Of a stretch of 64,000 nucleotides of DNA, positions 30,034 through 40,200 are shown piece after piece. Source of the stretch: Candidatus Zhuqueibacterota bacterium (GTDB taxonomy: Bacteria; Zhuqueibacterota; Zhuqueibacteria; Oceanimicrobiales; Oceanimicrobiaceae); the NCBI GenBank assembly GCA_029261995.1, contig JAJDAF010000058.1, positions 1-64,000 on the forward strand, given 5' to 3'. Under the pieces are notes generated by a model. The model was given only the letters and a program-made list of their open reading frames with translations, did no database searches and was not told the DNA's origin. Within the stretch, counting starts at the first letter, position 1. Each line of letters opens with the position of its first letter. The translations under genes were made by a program, and so were the position numbers.

Positions 30034-30516
30034 CTAGATCGCAGGTTTCTGAATAAGCTGCTGCAGCTCAACATCAAGTTGAGGCCACAAGTGAGCATGG
30101 CTCTCGACAAGTCGGGCAACATCACCCAGGTCTTTGATTTTTTTGCTCTGTCGATGCTCCGAGTCTTTCCAACCCTTGATTTTTCCTCGCAAAGTGTCGT
30201 CAAGCGCAGCGACTCGCATCAGGATACCATGAATATCCGCGGGAACGGACCTGTCTGGGAAAGCGCTGTAGAAATCTTCTGTACTCAACTGTATGCTGAT
30301 CTTCGAAACACCTTTGAAATTGACCGACCAGGGGAAGCGTTCTGACTTGAATCCAGCCTCTTCAAGGAGCTGCACAGCGCGCTCCACGGATTCGGTGGCA
30401 ACGACCAGATCGACGTCTTGTGTCACCATAGGTTCTTCCGCCCAATGGTTGACTGCGACACCTCCGATCGCGCACCAGGCGCTATCAGCCCGTTCAAGGC
30501 AGTCTACCAGGCGCAT
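30034..30516 (-). CDS. Nucleotidyltransferase-fold protein
   Basis: 160 aa. The N-terminus IGGVAVNHWAEEPMVTQDVDLVV carries the GG...T-x-D-x-D signature of small nucleotidyltransferases of the AbiEii/DUF6036-like type, with D34 and D36 as metal-binding candidates. Such proteins are often toxins or antitoxins paired with HEPN or AbiEi-like partners. None is present here: upstream frames are closed by a stop, and downstream is repeat DNA. The start at 30516 is the only usable codon after that stop. It could be an orphan or a degraded remnant of a two-gene module. Confidence 0.7.
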   Translation of the reverse strand: MRLVDCLERADSAWCAIGGVAVNHWAEEPMVTQDVDLVVATESVERAVQLLEEAGFKSERFPWSVNFKGVSKISIQLSTEDFYSAFPDRSVPADIHGILMRVAALDDTLRGKIKGWKDSEHRQSKKIKDLGDVARLVESHAHLWPQLDVELQQLIQKPAI

Positions 30517-30797
30517 GACATCGTCTGTTCCACCCGCGGTCTGCCAGTCGTAGAATCTTTTCGGTGTTCACGCTTGAGCGTGTTGTTTTGACATGAGTTG
30601 CAGCCTAAAGGCTGAACACCCAACTCTACTTCGTGAATAATCCAGACTAGAACGGTCCAGCCTTTTTTGTGTAATTTGCACAAATTTACAGGATGAACCG
30701 CAAGTTTCTTGACAAACGGTTGTCATAAAGAAAAACGCGGCCAACAAAGCGATAGTCTTTTGGCTCGCTGTCCCTGAAACTTAACAAAGAGAAGAGA
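30517..30797. other. Intergenic with short palindromes
   Basis: Contains CACGCTTGAGCGTG (near 30571) and CAGCCTAAAGGCTG (near 30600), two REP-like palindromes, and a TTGACA near 30710 that could belong to the YHYH promoter. No gene seen. Confidence 0.35.
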
Positions 30798-31748
30798 ATG
30801 AAAAAACCAAGTCTGCTTATTGCTTTGTCACTTGCATTGTCGTTGAGTTTCTCCGCTTGCAGCGAAGAAAGTGTAACCGATCCGGGTGACTCTGACTGTA
30901 CCTCATCCATAGAAGTTGACACCTCGCGAGGACCATGCTCGGAAACATTGAGTTCTACACCGCAAGTTAGCATGAGCGTATCCGGCGATACCCGGACGGT
31001 CACAGCCAATAATATTCCCAGCCACAAAGTAGGCCTTTTTGGCAATGTTGCCGGCGCGCTCAACCCCAATGCTATTCAGGCGCAGAATAGTAGTTATGAA
31101 ATCGACGCCACGCCAACCCTTGCGGGAGCCGTTACGCAACTTCTAGGTGACGATGGCCCGCAGTATTCATTCGGTGTTTTGCTCAACGGCGTTGAAGTGG
31201 ATCCTGTAGCTGCCGAGCCCTGGCCGCATGAGGGCTTCATGGCAGCCAATGTTAACTGGCAATGGAACCTGGAAGCGACAATGGTACAAATCGGCTTGGA
31301 CTGCAATAATGCTCATGTCCAGCCAACGGGCAAATATCATTATCATGGCGGCCCGACGCTCTATCTTGACAACATCAACGTCAGCAGTTCCGCAATGACG
31401 CTTATTGGCTATGCCGCGGATGGATTCCCGATTTACTACCTGTATGGGCACGATGATGCTGATGACAGTAGCTCCGGCGTTAAGGAGTTGCAGCCGAGTT
31501 ATCGATTGAAGTCGGGCCAAAGACCGGGAGATGGCGTAACGGCGCCGTGTGGCGACTATACCGGCGTTTACTCGGCGGATTTTGAATACGTCCCGGGTCT
31601 TGGCGATTTGGACGAATGCAATGGCAGAACCGGTGTGACGCCGGAATTTCCTAACGGCACATACTACTACGTCATTACGGAAGATTTCCCCAATATCCCA
31701 AGATGTTTCAAAGGCACGCCGTCGAACGATTTCAGGTTGAGACCGTGA
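30798..31748 (+). CDS. YHYH-domain lipoprotein
   Basis: 316 aa with a lipoprotein signal peptide (lipobox LSFSAC, C21). The YHYH domain fills residues about 60-305 and includes the naming motif GKYHYHGGP and a conserved YAADGFPIYYLYGH. Other conserved features are VNWQWNLEA and NGTYYYVITEDFPNIPRCFKG. The biochemical role of YHYH proteins is not established; the His cluster suggests metal binding. The stop codon overlaps the next start (TGATG), indicating translational coupling. Confidence 0.85.
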   Translation: MKKPSLLIALSLALSLSFSACSEESVTDPGDSDCTSSIEVDTSRGPCSETLSSTPQVSMSVSGDTRTVTANNIPSHKVGLFGNVAGALNPNAIQAQNSSYEIDATPTLAGAVTQLLGDDGPQYSFGVLLNGVEVDPVAAEPWPHEGFMAANVNWQWNLEATMVQIGLDCNNAHVQPTGKYHYHGGPTLYLDNINVSSSAMTLIGYAADGFPIYYLYGHDDADDSSSGVKELQPSYRLKSGQRPGDGVTAPCGDYTGVYSADFEYVPGLGDLDECNGRTGVTPEFPNGTYYYVITEDFPNIPRCFKGTPSNDFRLRP

Positions 31749-32377
31749 TGAAGTCCATAAAGATATTCTGCCTGGCTCTGTGCCTGCAAACCGCTTTGCT
31801 ATATGCTCACGAGCCCAACGGCGCATATTTCGAAGTACGCCAGGATGGCAACGAATTGACCGTTGAGGCTGAATTCCCCTGGACGTTGCGTCTTGCTCTG
31901 TTGAAGGCATTTCCACAGCTTGATGAAAATCCAACACAGGAAGCATTTGACAAAGCACTATTTGACTATTTCAGAAACAATATTATTGTCGGGGAGAAAG
32001 GCAAAGTTTTGAAGCTGAAGAAGGTTGAACAAGTCGCGTTGGGTCATTCTCATAGCGTCGTTTACAAGTTAAAATATGCGCCATTGCAGCAAACGCATGG
32101 ACTGAGTATTAGCAATACATGTTTGTTTGAATTGTATGAAGATCAACGAAACTATGTTGCCGTCTTTTCTTCTGAAGGAGACAAAGTCACAACCATGACG
32201 ACGAAAGACAGTTCGAGTCTGGTGATCTCGGGCAATTCACCCGAAAGCCACAATCGCGGGATTGTCTTCTTCGTCGCCTTTTTATGCCTGGCAATTGGCT
32301 ACGGATGGTCAGGAAGGAAGTCTTTGTCTGGAGGCGACATCAGGACCGGTGGCGTCATGCACCAAGAACAGACGTGA
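31748..32377 (+). CDS. Membrane-anchored protein coupled to the YHYH gene
   Basis: 209 aa from the ATG overlapping the YHYH stop. Signal peptide of about 20 residues (ending LYA), a domain of ~160 residues beginning HEPNGAYFEVRQDGN, and one C-terminal membrane helix (GIVFFVAFLCLAIGYGW) with a short tail. The middle part (EAFDKALFDYFRNNIIV, YKLKYAP, NTCLFELYEDQRNYVAV) recalls the DUF6702 secreted family, but the match is by eye and weak. It is probably periplasmic, facing the lipoprotein, which suggests a two-protein envelope complex. Confidence 0.7.
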   Translation: MKSIKIFCLALCLQTALLYAHEPNGAYFEVRQDGNELTVEAEFPWTLRLALLKAFPQLDENPTQEAFDKALFDYFRNNIIVGEKGKVLKLKKVEQVALGHSHSVVYKLKYAPLQQTHGLSISNTCLFELYEDQRNYVAVFSSEGDKVTTMTTKDSSSLVISGNSPESHNRGIVFFVAFLCLAIGYGWSGRKSLSGGDIRTGGVMHQEQT

Positions 32378-32405
32378 TGCCACCGCCTGGAGCGATGGCA
32401 TCACG
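32373..32405. terminator. Hairpin between convergent genes
   Basis: CGTGATGCCA / TGGCATCACG, a 10-bp perfect stem that includes the stop codon of the preceding gene and lies 20 bp before the stop of the facing gene. The T-tract is weak. Confidence 0.5.
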
Positions 32406-32424
32406 TTGACAGGTGGGTTTCGGT

Positions 32425-35400
32425 TTATTTTACGAGCAGCAACTTCCTCGTCGCCGTCGTCCGCTGTCCAGGATTAACCGTCAAATCCTCCCCAACCAGC
32501 CGGTAGAAATACATGCCACTGGCCAGATTGCCAGCATCAAAATCCAGACTGAAATTGCCGGCCGGACGCACGCCATCCACCAGGGTGGCGACTTCCCTGC
32601 CGAGAATATCAAACACCTTCAAAGTCACGTGCTGTTGCGACGGCAGGGTGTAAGTGATGGTCGTGGTCGGGTTGAAGGGATTGGGGTAGTTCTGCTGCAA
32701 GGCAAACTGCAAGGGCAGCAGCGGCACATCCCTGTCATCGACGCTCGTGGGCAGGCCGCCTTCGACTTCCAAGACGGTCCAGCCTTTGTTGTTGGCTTCG
32801 TGGATTTCCACCATGGCGCCGGCCGGGTCGAGCACGGCGTAGATGCGTGAGAAACGGCCGATGGTTTCCGGCACCCGCCACTCAAACTCGACGACACTGT
32901 TGCCGCGGTCCTGAATGGTTTCGGTGGCGACTTCGGTTTGACCGTCGGTATTGACAATCGGCACGCCTCCTGCATCCGGATCGCCGATAAAGAAACGCAT
33001 CTTCACCGGACCGGTGGTCGGCAGCAGGCTGAAATTTTGTACCCGAACCTGTGTGGTAACTACATCGCCGATGCCCGGCAGGGCAGGGTCGAAGATGATG
33101 TCGCGGGTACGAAAGCGCTGCGCTTCCTCGGCCAGGCCCAAGCCTTTTTCCGGGTCGTAGCGCCAGGGCAAAGTGAAAGCGGGGTCCGGCTGCTGAGCGT
33201 AACGCTCAGACCACCAGGTTGCGGGGTCGGCCGGATTCGGCGGTAGCTCAGGCTTGACCGCATAATCCAGCACCAGCGCACCGTTTTTGGCCCAGTAGGC
33301 GTAGGGCGTGACAGCGTAGCGGGTGTTGCCAAAGCTCAGGTCGATGCCTTCGAAATGCACGGACAGACCCTTGCGGTCCCGGACTTTCGAGGTGTAGGTG
33401 GAGACGCTTTCTTCCTTGTAGTCCCCCGAAATCTCCACGTCAGGAATGAACTTGAAGGGTACAGCAAAGGAAACCTTGCCGCCGATGAATTTCGACTCGG
33501 AGTTGGAGGTCGAGGTCTCGGTTTCGGTTTCCGCGGTCAGGGCCCAACTGGCGTTGGAATTGTTGTTGAGGGTGATGCGATCGCCGGTGTCCCAGCGCAC
33601 GGCAAAGTCCACCGCGCTGTTTTGTGACGGCTGCGCGATCTCCTGGTAAGAGAGAATGTTGCCGACCTCGTGCGGCGGGATGTAGGTCAGAGCGCTGAAG
33701 CTCTTGCTGTCAAACCAGGCGCGCTCGCGCGTGCTGGGCACGACCACGGAGATGTAGCCTTCCAGCTCGCTGTCGAGGTAGAGCGGATACTCCCAGATGT
33801 CGTAGTCGGCGATGACGGCGTAGATCCAGTCGTCAGCGCTGGCATCGATGGTTTTGTTGACCTTGAACGTCTGGCGCCGGTGCTGGTAGCGCGAGAAACC
33901 CTGGCCGTAACGGGTTTCTAACTCAGCCTTGACGCCGACCTTCACGACCGGAATCTCAAAGCCGCCGCTGACTTTGGCGCCGACGGACCAGTCGCTGTGG
34001 AACTCGGTGTCCATCTCGATGGTGCGCTCGGTCTGGGTCTGGTAAGTCGCTTTGAAATCGCAATTGTTGCTGCCGTAGCATTCGGTGACGTCATAAGCCG
34101 TGCCGTCGAAGACATCGAAGTGGGTCGGCGGTGCGTTGAGAATCACGAGCGGCTCAACGATGTCGGTTTTGGTGAAGCGCTGCGGCTTGCCGACCCGAAT
34201 GCCGTTGTTGCCGAAGTCGCCGGCCGCCAAATAGATGGGCCGGGGGGAAGAGTTGTCGCTGAACTCGCCCTGATGGCTTGCCACCTCCAGCATCCTGGGG
34301 AATTGGTCCGGCCTGTACTTGAAGACCTTCATAATAACTTCACCGTCCGGGTTGATGCCGGAGTTGATTTCGACATTGCGAATGGTGACGATCTCCGGGC
34401 TCCAGACGGAATCGCCCTGCGCCACGCTGTTATCAGCATCCAGGTCTGCCAGCACCAGGATGCGATGGCTGTCGTTTTCGGGCTCCGTGCCGAGACTGGT
34501 GCCGCCAATGTCCGATCGATTCAGTTCTGCGTCCCAATCGTAAATCTCCAGCGTCCTCATGGCATAGAGCAACTCGTCATCGCCGTCATTGTCCAGATCT
34601 CCCGTCACCAGACACATGGGGTAGCCGTTGCTACCGTTGGTTTGATGGATTTGGTCGGTGCGGGAGACGGAGTTGATGCCGCTCAAGTCCTCGGCGACTT
34701 CGACCGTCGTCACGTACCAGGTGCTGGCGGAACTGTTGTCGCCGCGATGAATGCCGACTGCGATTTCGTCAAAAGTGTCGCCGTCGAAATCTCCGGCTGC
34801 CACACCGACCCGGCTCAGCCACTGGCTGCTGCGGCTGGTTTTTTCAAACAGGGTTAACTCGTCTTGCGGCAGGTTGAGCCGGGTGATTTGTCCGGTCTCG
34901 TGGTCATAGTCATAAACGAAGACCACAACCTTCCAGCAGCCGCCGTCCTGGTCGCAGCCGCCGGTGCTGGGCGGGATGAGCTGGCCGGCCACCAGAATAA
35001 TCTCGTCCGTGAAATCGCCGTCCAAATCGCCGGTGGTGATATCGAAGCGTGCGGAGCGGCGTTCCATGCCGCCGCCATCGGTCGGTAGAAAGACATCGGA
35101 AATTGAAGCGGTTTCCGTGGGAGAGAGCGAGCCGTTTGTGTCGAACAGCTTGATGGTCACCGAGCTGTCGTCAGCCCAGTAGGCCAGTGCGAATTCTTCC
35201 TCCGGATCATCATCGAGATGGCCGCCGGCGAGACGCAGCCAGCTCTTGGTGGTGAAGCGCGGATCCGCAATCAGCTTGACGCCGGGCACGGTCATGACAT
35301 TCGAGTTGGCCCAGTTCAACTGGCGCTTTTCGATCTCCGGGATGATCATGTTGATGGACTGGTCCGGGCCTTCCCAGACTCCGATCAGGTCGTCGGCCGA

Positions 35401-35715
35401 ATCGCCATTGAAATCGCCTGTGATGACATCCATTTGGCGGTCGCCGGTAATGCCATTGTCGCCCGACTCCGTCTGCAGGTCCTGGGGCTGCAATTGGTCC
35501 GGCACGTTGGGGTCCGGGTTGTTGAGATTCAAAAAATCATAAATGCGCTGGTTGCTCTCGCTGCTGCCGGACCATTCGGCCCACAGCAAGACGACCTCGG
35601 CTGAGTTGCCGAGCCGGTAATTGCCGAGCAGCGGGTCTTGCGCACTGTCCTGGGTTCTTGCCCGGGCGGTGAAAATCAAAAGAAAGATGATGCAGATGAA
35701 TCGTGCCAACTTCAT
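32425..35715 (-). CDS. Secreted FG-GAP/VCBS-repeat protein with CARDB and T9SS sorting domains
   Basis: 1096 aa from the ATG at 35715, where the signal peptide MKLARFICIIFLLIFTARA begins; an in-frame start 42 bases earlier is less likely. The first ~450 residues hold FG-GAP-type calcium-loop repeats (DFNGDSADDLIGVWEG, DLDGDFTDEIILVAG, DFDGDTFDEIAVGIH, DLDNDGDDELLYAM). The middle is an unassigned ~450-aa region. Then comes a CARDB-like domain (VTTQVRVQNFSLLPTTGPV ... YAVLDPAGAMVEIHEANN) and the sorting domain. A calcium-stabilised propeller on the cell surface is likely; ligand unknown. Confidence 0.86.
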   Translation of the reverse strand: MKLARFICIIFLLIFTARARTQDSAQDPLLGNYRLGNSAEVVLLWAEWSGSSESNQRIYDFLNLNNPDPNVPDQLQPQDLQTESGDNGITGDRQMDVITGDFNGDSADDLIGVWEGPDQSINMIIPEIEKRQLNWANSNVMTVPGVKLIADPRFTTKSWLRLAGGHLDDDPEEEFALAYWADDSSVTIKLFDTNGSLSPTETASISDVFLPTDGGGMERRSARFDITTGDLDGDFTDEIILVAGQLIPPSTGGCDQDGGCWKVVVFVYDYDHETGQITRLNLPQDELTLFEKTSRSSQWLSRVGVAAGDFDGDTFDEIAVGIHRGDNSSASTWYVTTVEVAEDLSGINSVSRTDQIHQTNGSNGYPMCLVTGDLDNDGDDELLYAMRTLEIYDWDAELNRSDIGGTSLGTEPENDSHRILVLADLDADNSVAQGDSVWSPEIVTIRNVEINSGINPDGEVIMKVFKYRPDQFPRMLEVASHQGEFSDNSSPRPIYLAAGDFGNNGIRVGKPQRFTKTDIVEPLVILNAPPTHFDVFDGTAYDVTECYGSNNCDFKATYQTQTERTIEMDTEFHSDWSVGAKVSGGFEIPVVKVGVKAELETRYGQGFSRYQHRRQTFKVNKTIDASADDWIYAVIADYDIWEYPLYLDSELEGYISVVVPSTRERAWFDSKSFSALTYIPPHEVGNILSYQEIAQPSQNSAVDFAVRWDTGDRITLNNNSNASWALTAETETETSTSNSESKFIGGKVSFAVPFKFIPDVEISGDYKEESVSTYTSKVRDRKGLSVHFEGIDLSFGNTRYAVTPYAYWAKNGALVLDYAVKPELPPNPADPATWWSERYAQQPDPAFTLPWRYDPEKGLGLAEEAQRFRTRDIIFDPALPGIGDVVTTQVRVQNFSLLPTTGPVKMRFFIGDPDAGGVPIVNTDGQTEVATETIQDRGNSVVEFEWRVPETIGRFSRIYAVLDPAGAMVEIHEANNKGWTVLEVEGGLPTSVDDRDVPLLPLQFALQQNYPNPFNPTTTITYTLPSQQHVTLKVFDILGREVATLVDGVRPAGNFSLDFDAGNLASGMYFYRLVGEDLTVNPGQRTTATRKLLLVK

Positions 35716-36141
35716 GGGTTTCCTCCTCAATGCTGGAATGAGTGTTTTTGCCTTCACTCAACAACGCGCAGAAAGGAGTGGAAAGTGATCAGTCAATAAT
35801 CCAGTCCGGCGGAATACTTAAGTTCAAGCCAAGGTCGGCTGTCCGCGGCGAGACGCTGATTTCTCTGGCCAAGCATTGAAACCTTGCCGCAACGCCTGTG
35901 TCGCCACCAGCCTCTTGTTTTTCATCTGGCCGATGTCGAGCGCTTGCTGCCACTGGTAACACTGATGCATCGCATTACCTTTGCCTGGGATACGATTTTT
36001 TTAGGGCAGTTTTTCTTACGTGATTCGATTTTACTGTCGGTACTACATGATGATCCCAAGCGCGGCAAAACGCAATTATTACCCAATCACCTAGTAGAAA
36101 AGCCATCAATTGAAAACTCAAACGACGAGGTTGCCTTGAAC
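35716..36141. other. Divergent intergenic region
   Basis: About 425 bp. An open frame from 35884 runs into the next gene but has no signal peptide or ribosome-binding site at its own start. No repeat or RNA structure stands out. Confidence 0.35.
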
Positions 36142-37224
36142 GTGACTATTCGGATTGCTGCTGTACTGCTCATCATGTCGACGGCTGCCTTTGGCAACGA
36201 CAAAGGAAACATCTCAGCGAAGGCGCTCACCGGCACCTGCTACGGTTCAACCGGTAAGCGTGGCCCTGACGCCGGCAGTCTGCTCACCATCGATCTTGAG
36301 ACCGGTGAAGGAACGGTAGTGGGCGCCACCGGCAAAGAGGCCGTGCCCGGGCTGGCCATCAATTCAACCGGTTCGATTTATGGCACGACGGTTGACAAAC
36401 AGGGTAATCCGTCGGAGCTTATTCTCATTGATGCCGCCGACGGCTCGGCCGTGACGCTGGGCAGTACCGGCATCACAACCATCGAGGGTATTGCGTTTGA
36501 CGCCAACGATGTCTTGTTCGGTGTGGCCAATGACGGCGATTTGTACATCATCGACATCACCAGTGCGCAGGTGACTCTGGTCGGTGATACCGAGGTGTTT
36601 GGCGCCGCCGGACTGGCATTCGATCCAACAGACGGCGGCCTCTTCCTGTCAGGCGGCGGTCTGGCTGAAGATGAGATTTATTCCATCGACCCGGTCACCG
36701 CAGCGGCGACGCTGATTGGGTTTACTAACGTCGATAGCGCGGCCACGCCCGACATCGCTTTCGATGATGCCGGACAGATGTTTGGCAGCAAGGGTGGGGG
36801 ACAGAATGAGAATTTTCTCATCTCCATTAACAAGGCCACAGCTGAGGGCGCCGTGGTAGGCCCCATCGGGGTGCTGGCGGTTTCAGGGTTGGCTTTTGGT
36901 CCGTCGCTAGCGGTTTCGGTAGAGCGGTCGCCGGACACCGTCCCCGGCAACTTTGCCTTGGACCCCAATTATCCGAACCCCTTCAACCCGAGCACGACGA
37001 TTGGATTTACACTGCCGCACGCAGGCGATGTTCGGCTTGCGATTCATAATGTACGCGGACAGTTGGTGCACACCCTGGTATCCGGTTTGACAGCCGAGGG
37101 TCGTCACCAAGCCGTTTGGGATGGCCGGGACCGATACGGTCACCGGGTGGCGAGTGGCTTGTACCTCTTTCGAATGCAGGCGGGTGATTTTGTTGCGGTG
37201 CGGAAAATGATACTTACGAAATAA
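36142..37224 (+). CDS. Secreted beta-propeller-like protein with T9SS sorting domain
   Basis: 360 aa starting at GTG 36142 (ACGAGG upstream; a TTG two codons earlier is equally possible), chosen because the signal peptide TIRIAAVLLIMSTAAFGN follows. Residues about 30-255 contain repeated blades of the form TIDLETGEGTVVGATG, AADGSAVTLGSTGITTIEGIAFD and SIDPVTAAATLIGFTNVD, as in DUF4394/PQQ-like propellers. The sorting domain (DPNYPNPFNPSTTIGFTLP) fills the last 90 residues. Its stop is 20 bp before the next gene, so the two are probably one operon. Confidence 0.82.
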   Translation: MTIRIAAVLLIMSTAAFGNDKGNISAKALTGTCYGSTGKRGPDAGSLLTIDLETGEGTVVGATGKEAVPGLAINSTGSIYGTTVDKQGNPSELILIDAADGSAVTLGSTGITTIEGIAFDANDVLFGVANDGDLYIIDITSAQVTLVGDTEVFGAAGLAFDPTDGGLFLSGGGLAEDEIYSIDPVTAAATLIGFTNVDSAATPDIAFDDAGQMFGSKGGGQNENFLISINKATAEGAVVGPIGVLAVSGLAFGPSLAVSVERSPDTVPGNFALDPNYPNPFNPSTTIGFTLPHAGDVRLAIHNVRGQLVHTLVSGLTAEGRHQAVWDGRDRYGHRVASGLYLFRMQAGDFVAVRKMILTK

Positions 37225-37244
37225 TGCCATAATCTGGAGTTCCA

Positions 37245-40200
37245 ATGAGAAACAAGACACCTTTTTGGGTGCGAAAAATGCGTGTCATGGGAATGATGTC
37301 CGTTTTGTTCATTGCAACAGCGACACTGGCGCAGACGCCTATCGATACTGGTTACCGGGATTTCAGTTATCCCTCCGGCACCAGCGGCAATTCTGAGGTC
37401 ACGGCCGAGAAGCCGGAAAGCAAATTATGGTGGAACGACGGCTTCTGGTGGGCGAGCATGTGGAGCAACTCAGGCAATGCCTACCACATTTTCTACCTTG
37501 ATATTCCATCTCAAACATGGGTAGACACCGGCACTGAGCTGGATGACCGGTCCGACACCAAGGCAGATGTTCTCTGGGACGGCTCGAACCTGTTTGTTGT
37601 GTCTCACGTCTGGACTGGCAGCGGATCCAGCGCGAGCGCCGGCAATCGCGGTGAGTTTTTCAAATACAGTTACAACTCGGCCAACGATACATACTCGCTG
37701 GAAAGTGGATTTCCTGTGGAGGTCAACCAGGCCGAATCAGAAGCCCTCGTGCTGACCAAGGACTCCACAGGACAGTTGTGGGTGACCTGGGTGCAGGACT
37801 CCAAGGTAATGGTCAATTACAGCACTACCGACCACGCCACATGGGCCACGCCGTCCGTTCTTCCGGTTGGCAGCGACGCCAACGTAACTAGTGATGATCT
37901 CTCCTCTATCATTTCATTTCATGGCGAGAATGGTAAGAAGCGAATTGGCGTCATGTGGAGCAATCAAAGCTCTGGCAACACGATTTACTACGCCACTCAC
38001 AACGATAATTCGCCTGATGATAACTGGCAGAGTTTCCCGGCATATACGACTTCAGGTGACGACCATCTCAACCTGAAGTCGCTGGCGAGTGATGATTCTG
38101 GCAGTCTTTTTGCCGTCGTGAAAACCTCGAAGTCGTCGGCGCTTGTCGTGCTCCTGGTACTCAAGAAAGCATCAAGTGGTGTGTTGGCCGGCCACTGGTC
38201 TGCACACAATGTTTACACAAGCAGTACCTACAGTCCCACGCGGCCGCAGATGCTGATCGATACCAGCAACCGAGAAATCTACGTATTTACGCGAAACAAG
38301 GAGGGAACCAACAGCAACATTTACTACAAATCTACCAGCCTCGACAATATCAATTTTCCAAGTGGGCTCGGCACGGCCTTCATCAAGAGCTCGTCTGACC
38401 AAAAGATAAACGACCCGACCACGACCAAGCAAAACGTCAACAGCACGACCGGACTGGTGGTGCTAGCCAGCGACAGTCAATCGAAATATTATTTTCACAA
38501 TTATCTCGTTCTGGGTGGTATCCCCGAGCCGGATATCGCAGTCACACCAGCATCTCACGATTATGGTAGTATCAACGAGGGCTCGAGCGCTTCGCAGGGT
38601 TTCTTGATTGAGAACTTGGGAACTGCCGACCTGAATGTCACCGCCACGAGTTTGACCGGCGGAGACGCAGCGGAGTTTGCTATCACTTCCGGTGGCGGCT
38701 CGTTCACTCTGGCGCCTGGGGGAACCCGCACAGTTGCAGTGAGTTTCAACCCACTTTCGGGCGGCGCCAAGAGTGCTGCGCTGAGCATCGCAAGCAATGA
38801 TCCCAATGAAGACCCACTGAATGTGGCGCTGGGCGGAACCGGTGTAGCCCTGGCAGCAGACATCGCGAGCACGCCTGACTCTCTGGGTTACGGCGACGTG
38901 GTGGTGAACACGTCGTCGAGTCTGACGCTGCAGATTTTGAATCAGGGTATTCAAGATCTCAATGTCAGCGCCACCAGCCTCATCGGAACGGATGCCGCTG
39001 ATTTTTCCATCGACAGTGGTGACGGAAGTTTCTTGGTGACGCCAAACGGGAGCCACGACATCGGCATCAGTTTCCATCCGGTCGCGTTGGGGACGAAGAA
39101 TGCGACGTTGCGCGTCTCCAGCAATGATCCGGACGAAGATCCGTTCGATCTGTCGCTGGGTGGCAACGCGGTGCAACAACCACAGCCGGACATCACCCTG
39201 ACACCGACGTCACACGATTACGGCACGATCTTTCTGACGCAAAGCGCAGCCAACACATTCGAGATTCGCAATGACGGCAATGCCGATTTGAATGTCAGCG
39301 GTTCAACTCTCCTGGGTATTGACGCCGGCGAATTCAACATCGATGGCGGCGGCGGAAGTTTCACTCTGGCGCCAGCCGGGATTCATTTGATAGACGTTAG
39401 TTTCAGTCCAACCTCGGTAGGTACGAAGAGCGCAACGCTGCGGATCAGCAGTGATGACCCCGACGAAGATCCATTTGACGTCAGCCTGGCCGGCACCGGC
39501 GAGGAAATTCCGGCAAGCAGCGGCCAGGTGACCTTTGAAGAGACGCAGCACGGCGGCTCTTCGAGTTCCTCCAGTGTGGCCACCGCGACTGCTCTACAGG
39601 GCGCACCGAACAATCTCTACCTCGCCGCCATCACTAGCAAACCCTTCAAAACGGCAACGAGCGTCGGCGGTTTGGGCTTGACTTGGACGTTGCTGAAGTC
39701 GCAGTGTGCCGGGCGAAATCAGACCGGCATGGAGGTCTGGATGGCGGTTGGCAACGGCACAGGAGGCGTTGTGACAGCGTCGCTTTCCGGGACGCCCAAC
39801 AACGCCGCCATCAACGTGACGCGCTACTCCGGGATAGACATATTCAACCCCGTTGGCAGCATTGTGAGCGGCAACACAAATGGCATAGACGGCGTCTGCA
39901 GTGGCGGCGCGGATGCCGCAGCCTATTCCTTTGATGTGACCACGAGCTTGCACGGCTCACACATTTACGGCGCAGTCGCCATGCGCAACAAAAGCCACAC
40001 GCCCGGTGCCGCTTATGTTGAACTGGATGAATTCATGCAGGGCAGCGGTGGCAGTGCCGCCAGCCTTGCCATAGTTGACCGAGGGGTTGCAACCCTGTCC
40101 ACCGTGACCTTTGATGGCTCATTTAGTTCCAGCGTCGATTGGGCGGCAGTAGGCGTGGAACTCCGGCCCGGCGCGGTCGGCGACCAGCCTGACATTGCTG

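Noticed and set aside
35884-36135. N-terminal extension of the propeller protein at 36142
   Set aside because: No ribosome-binding site at its start, while a clear signal peptide begins at 36142.
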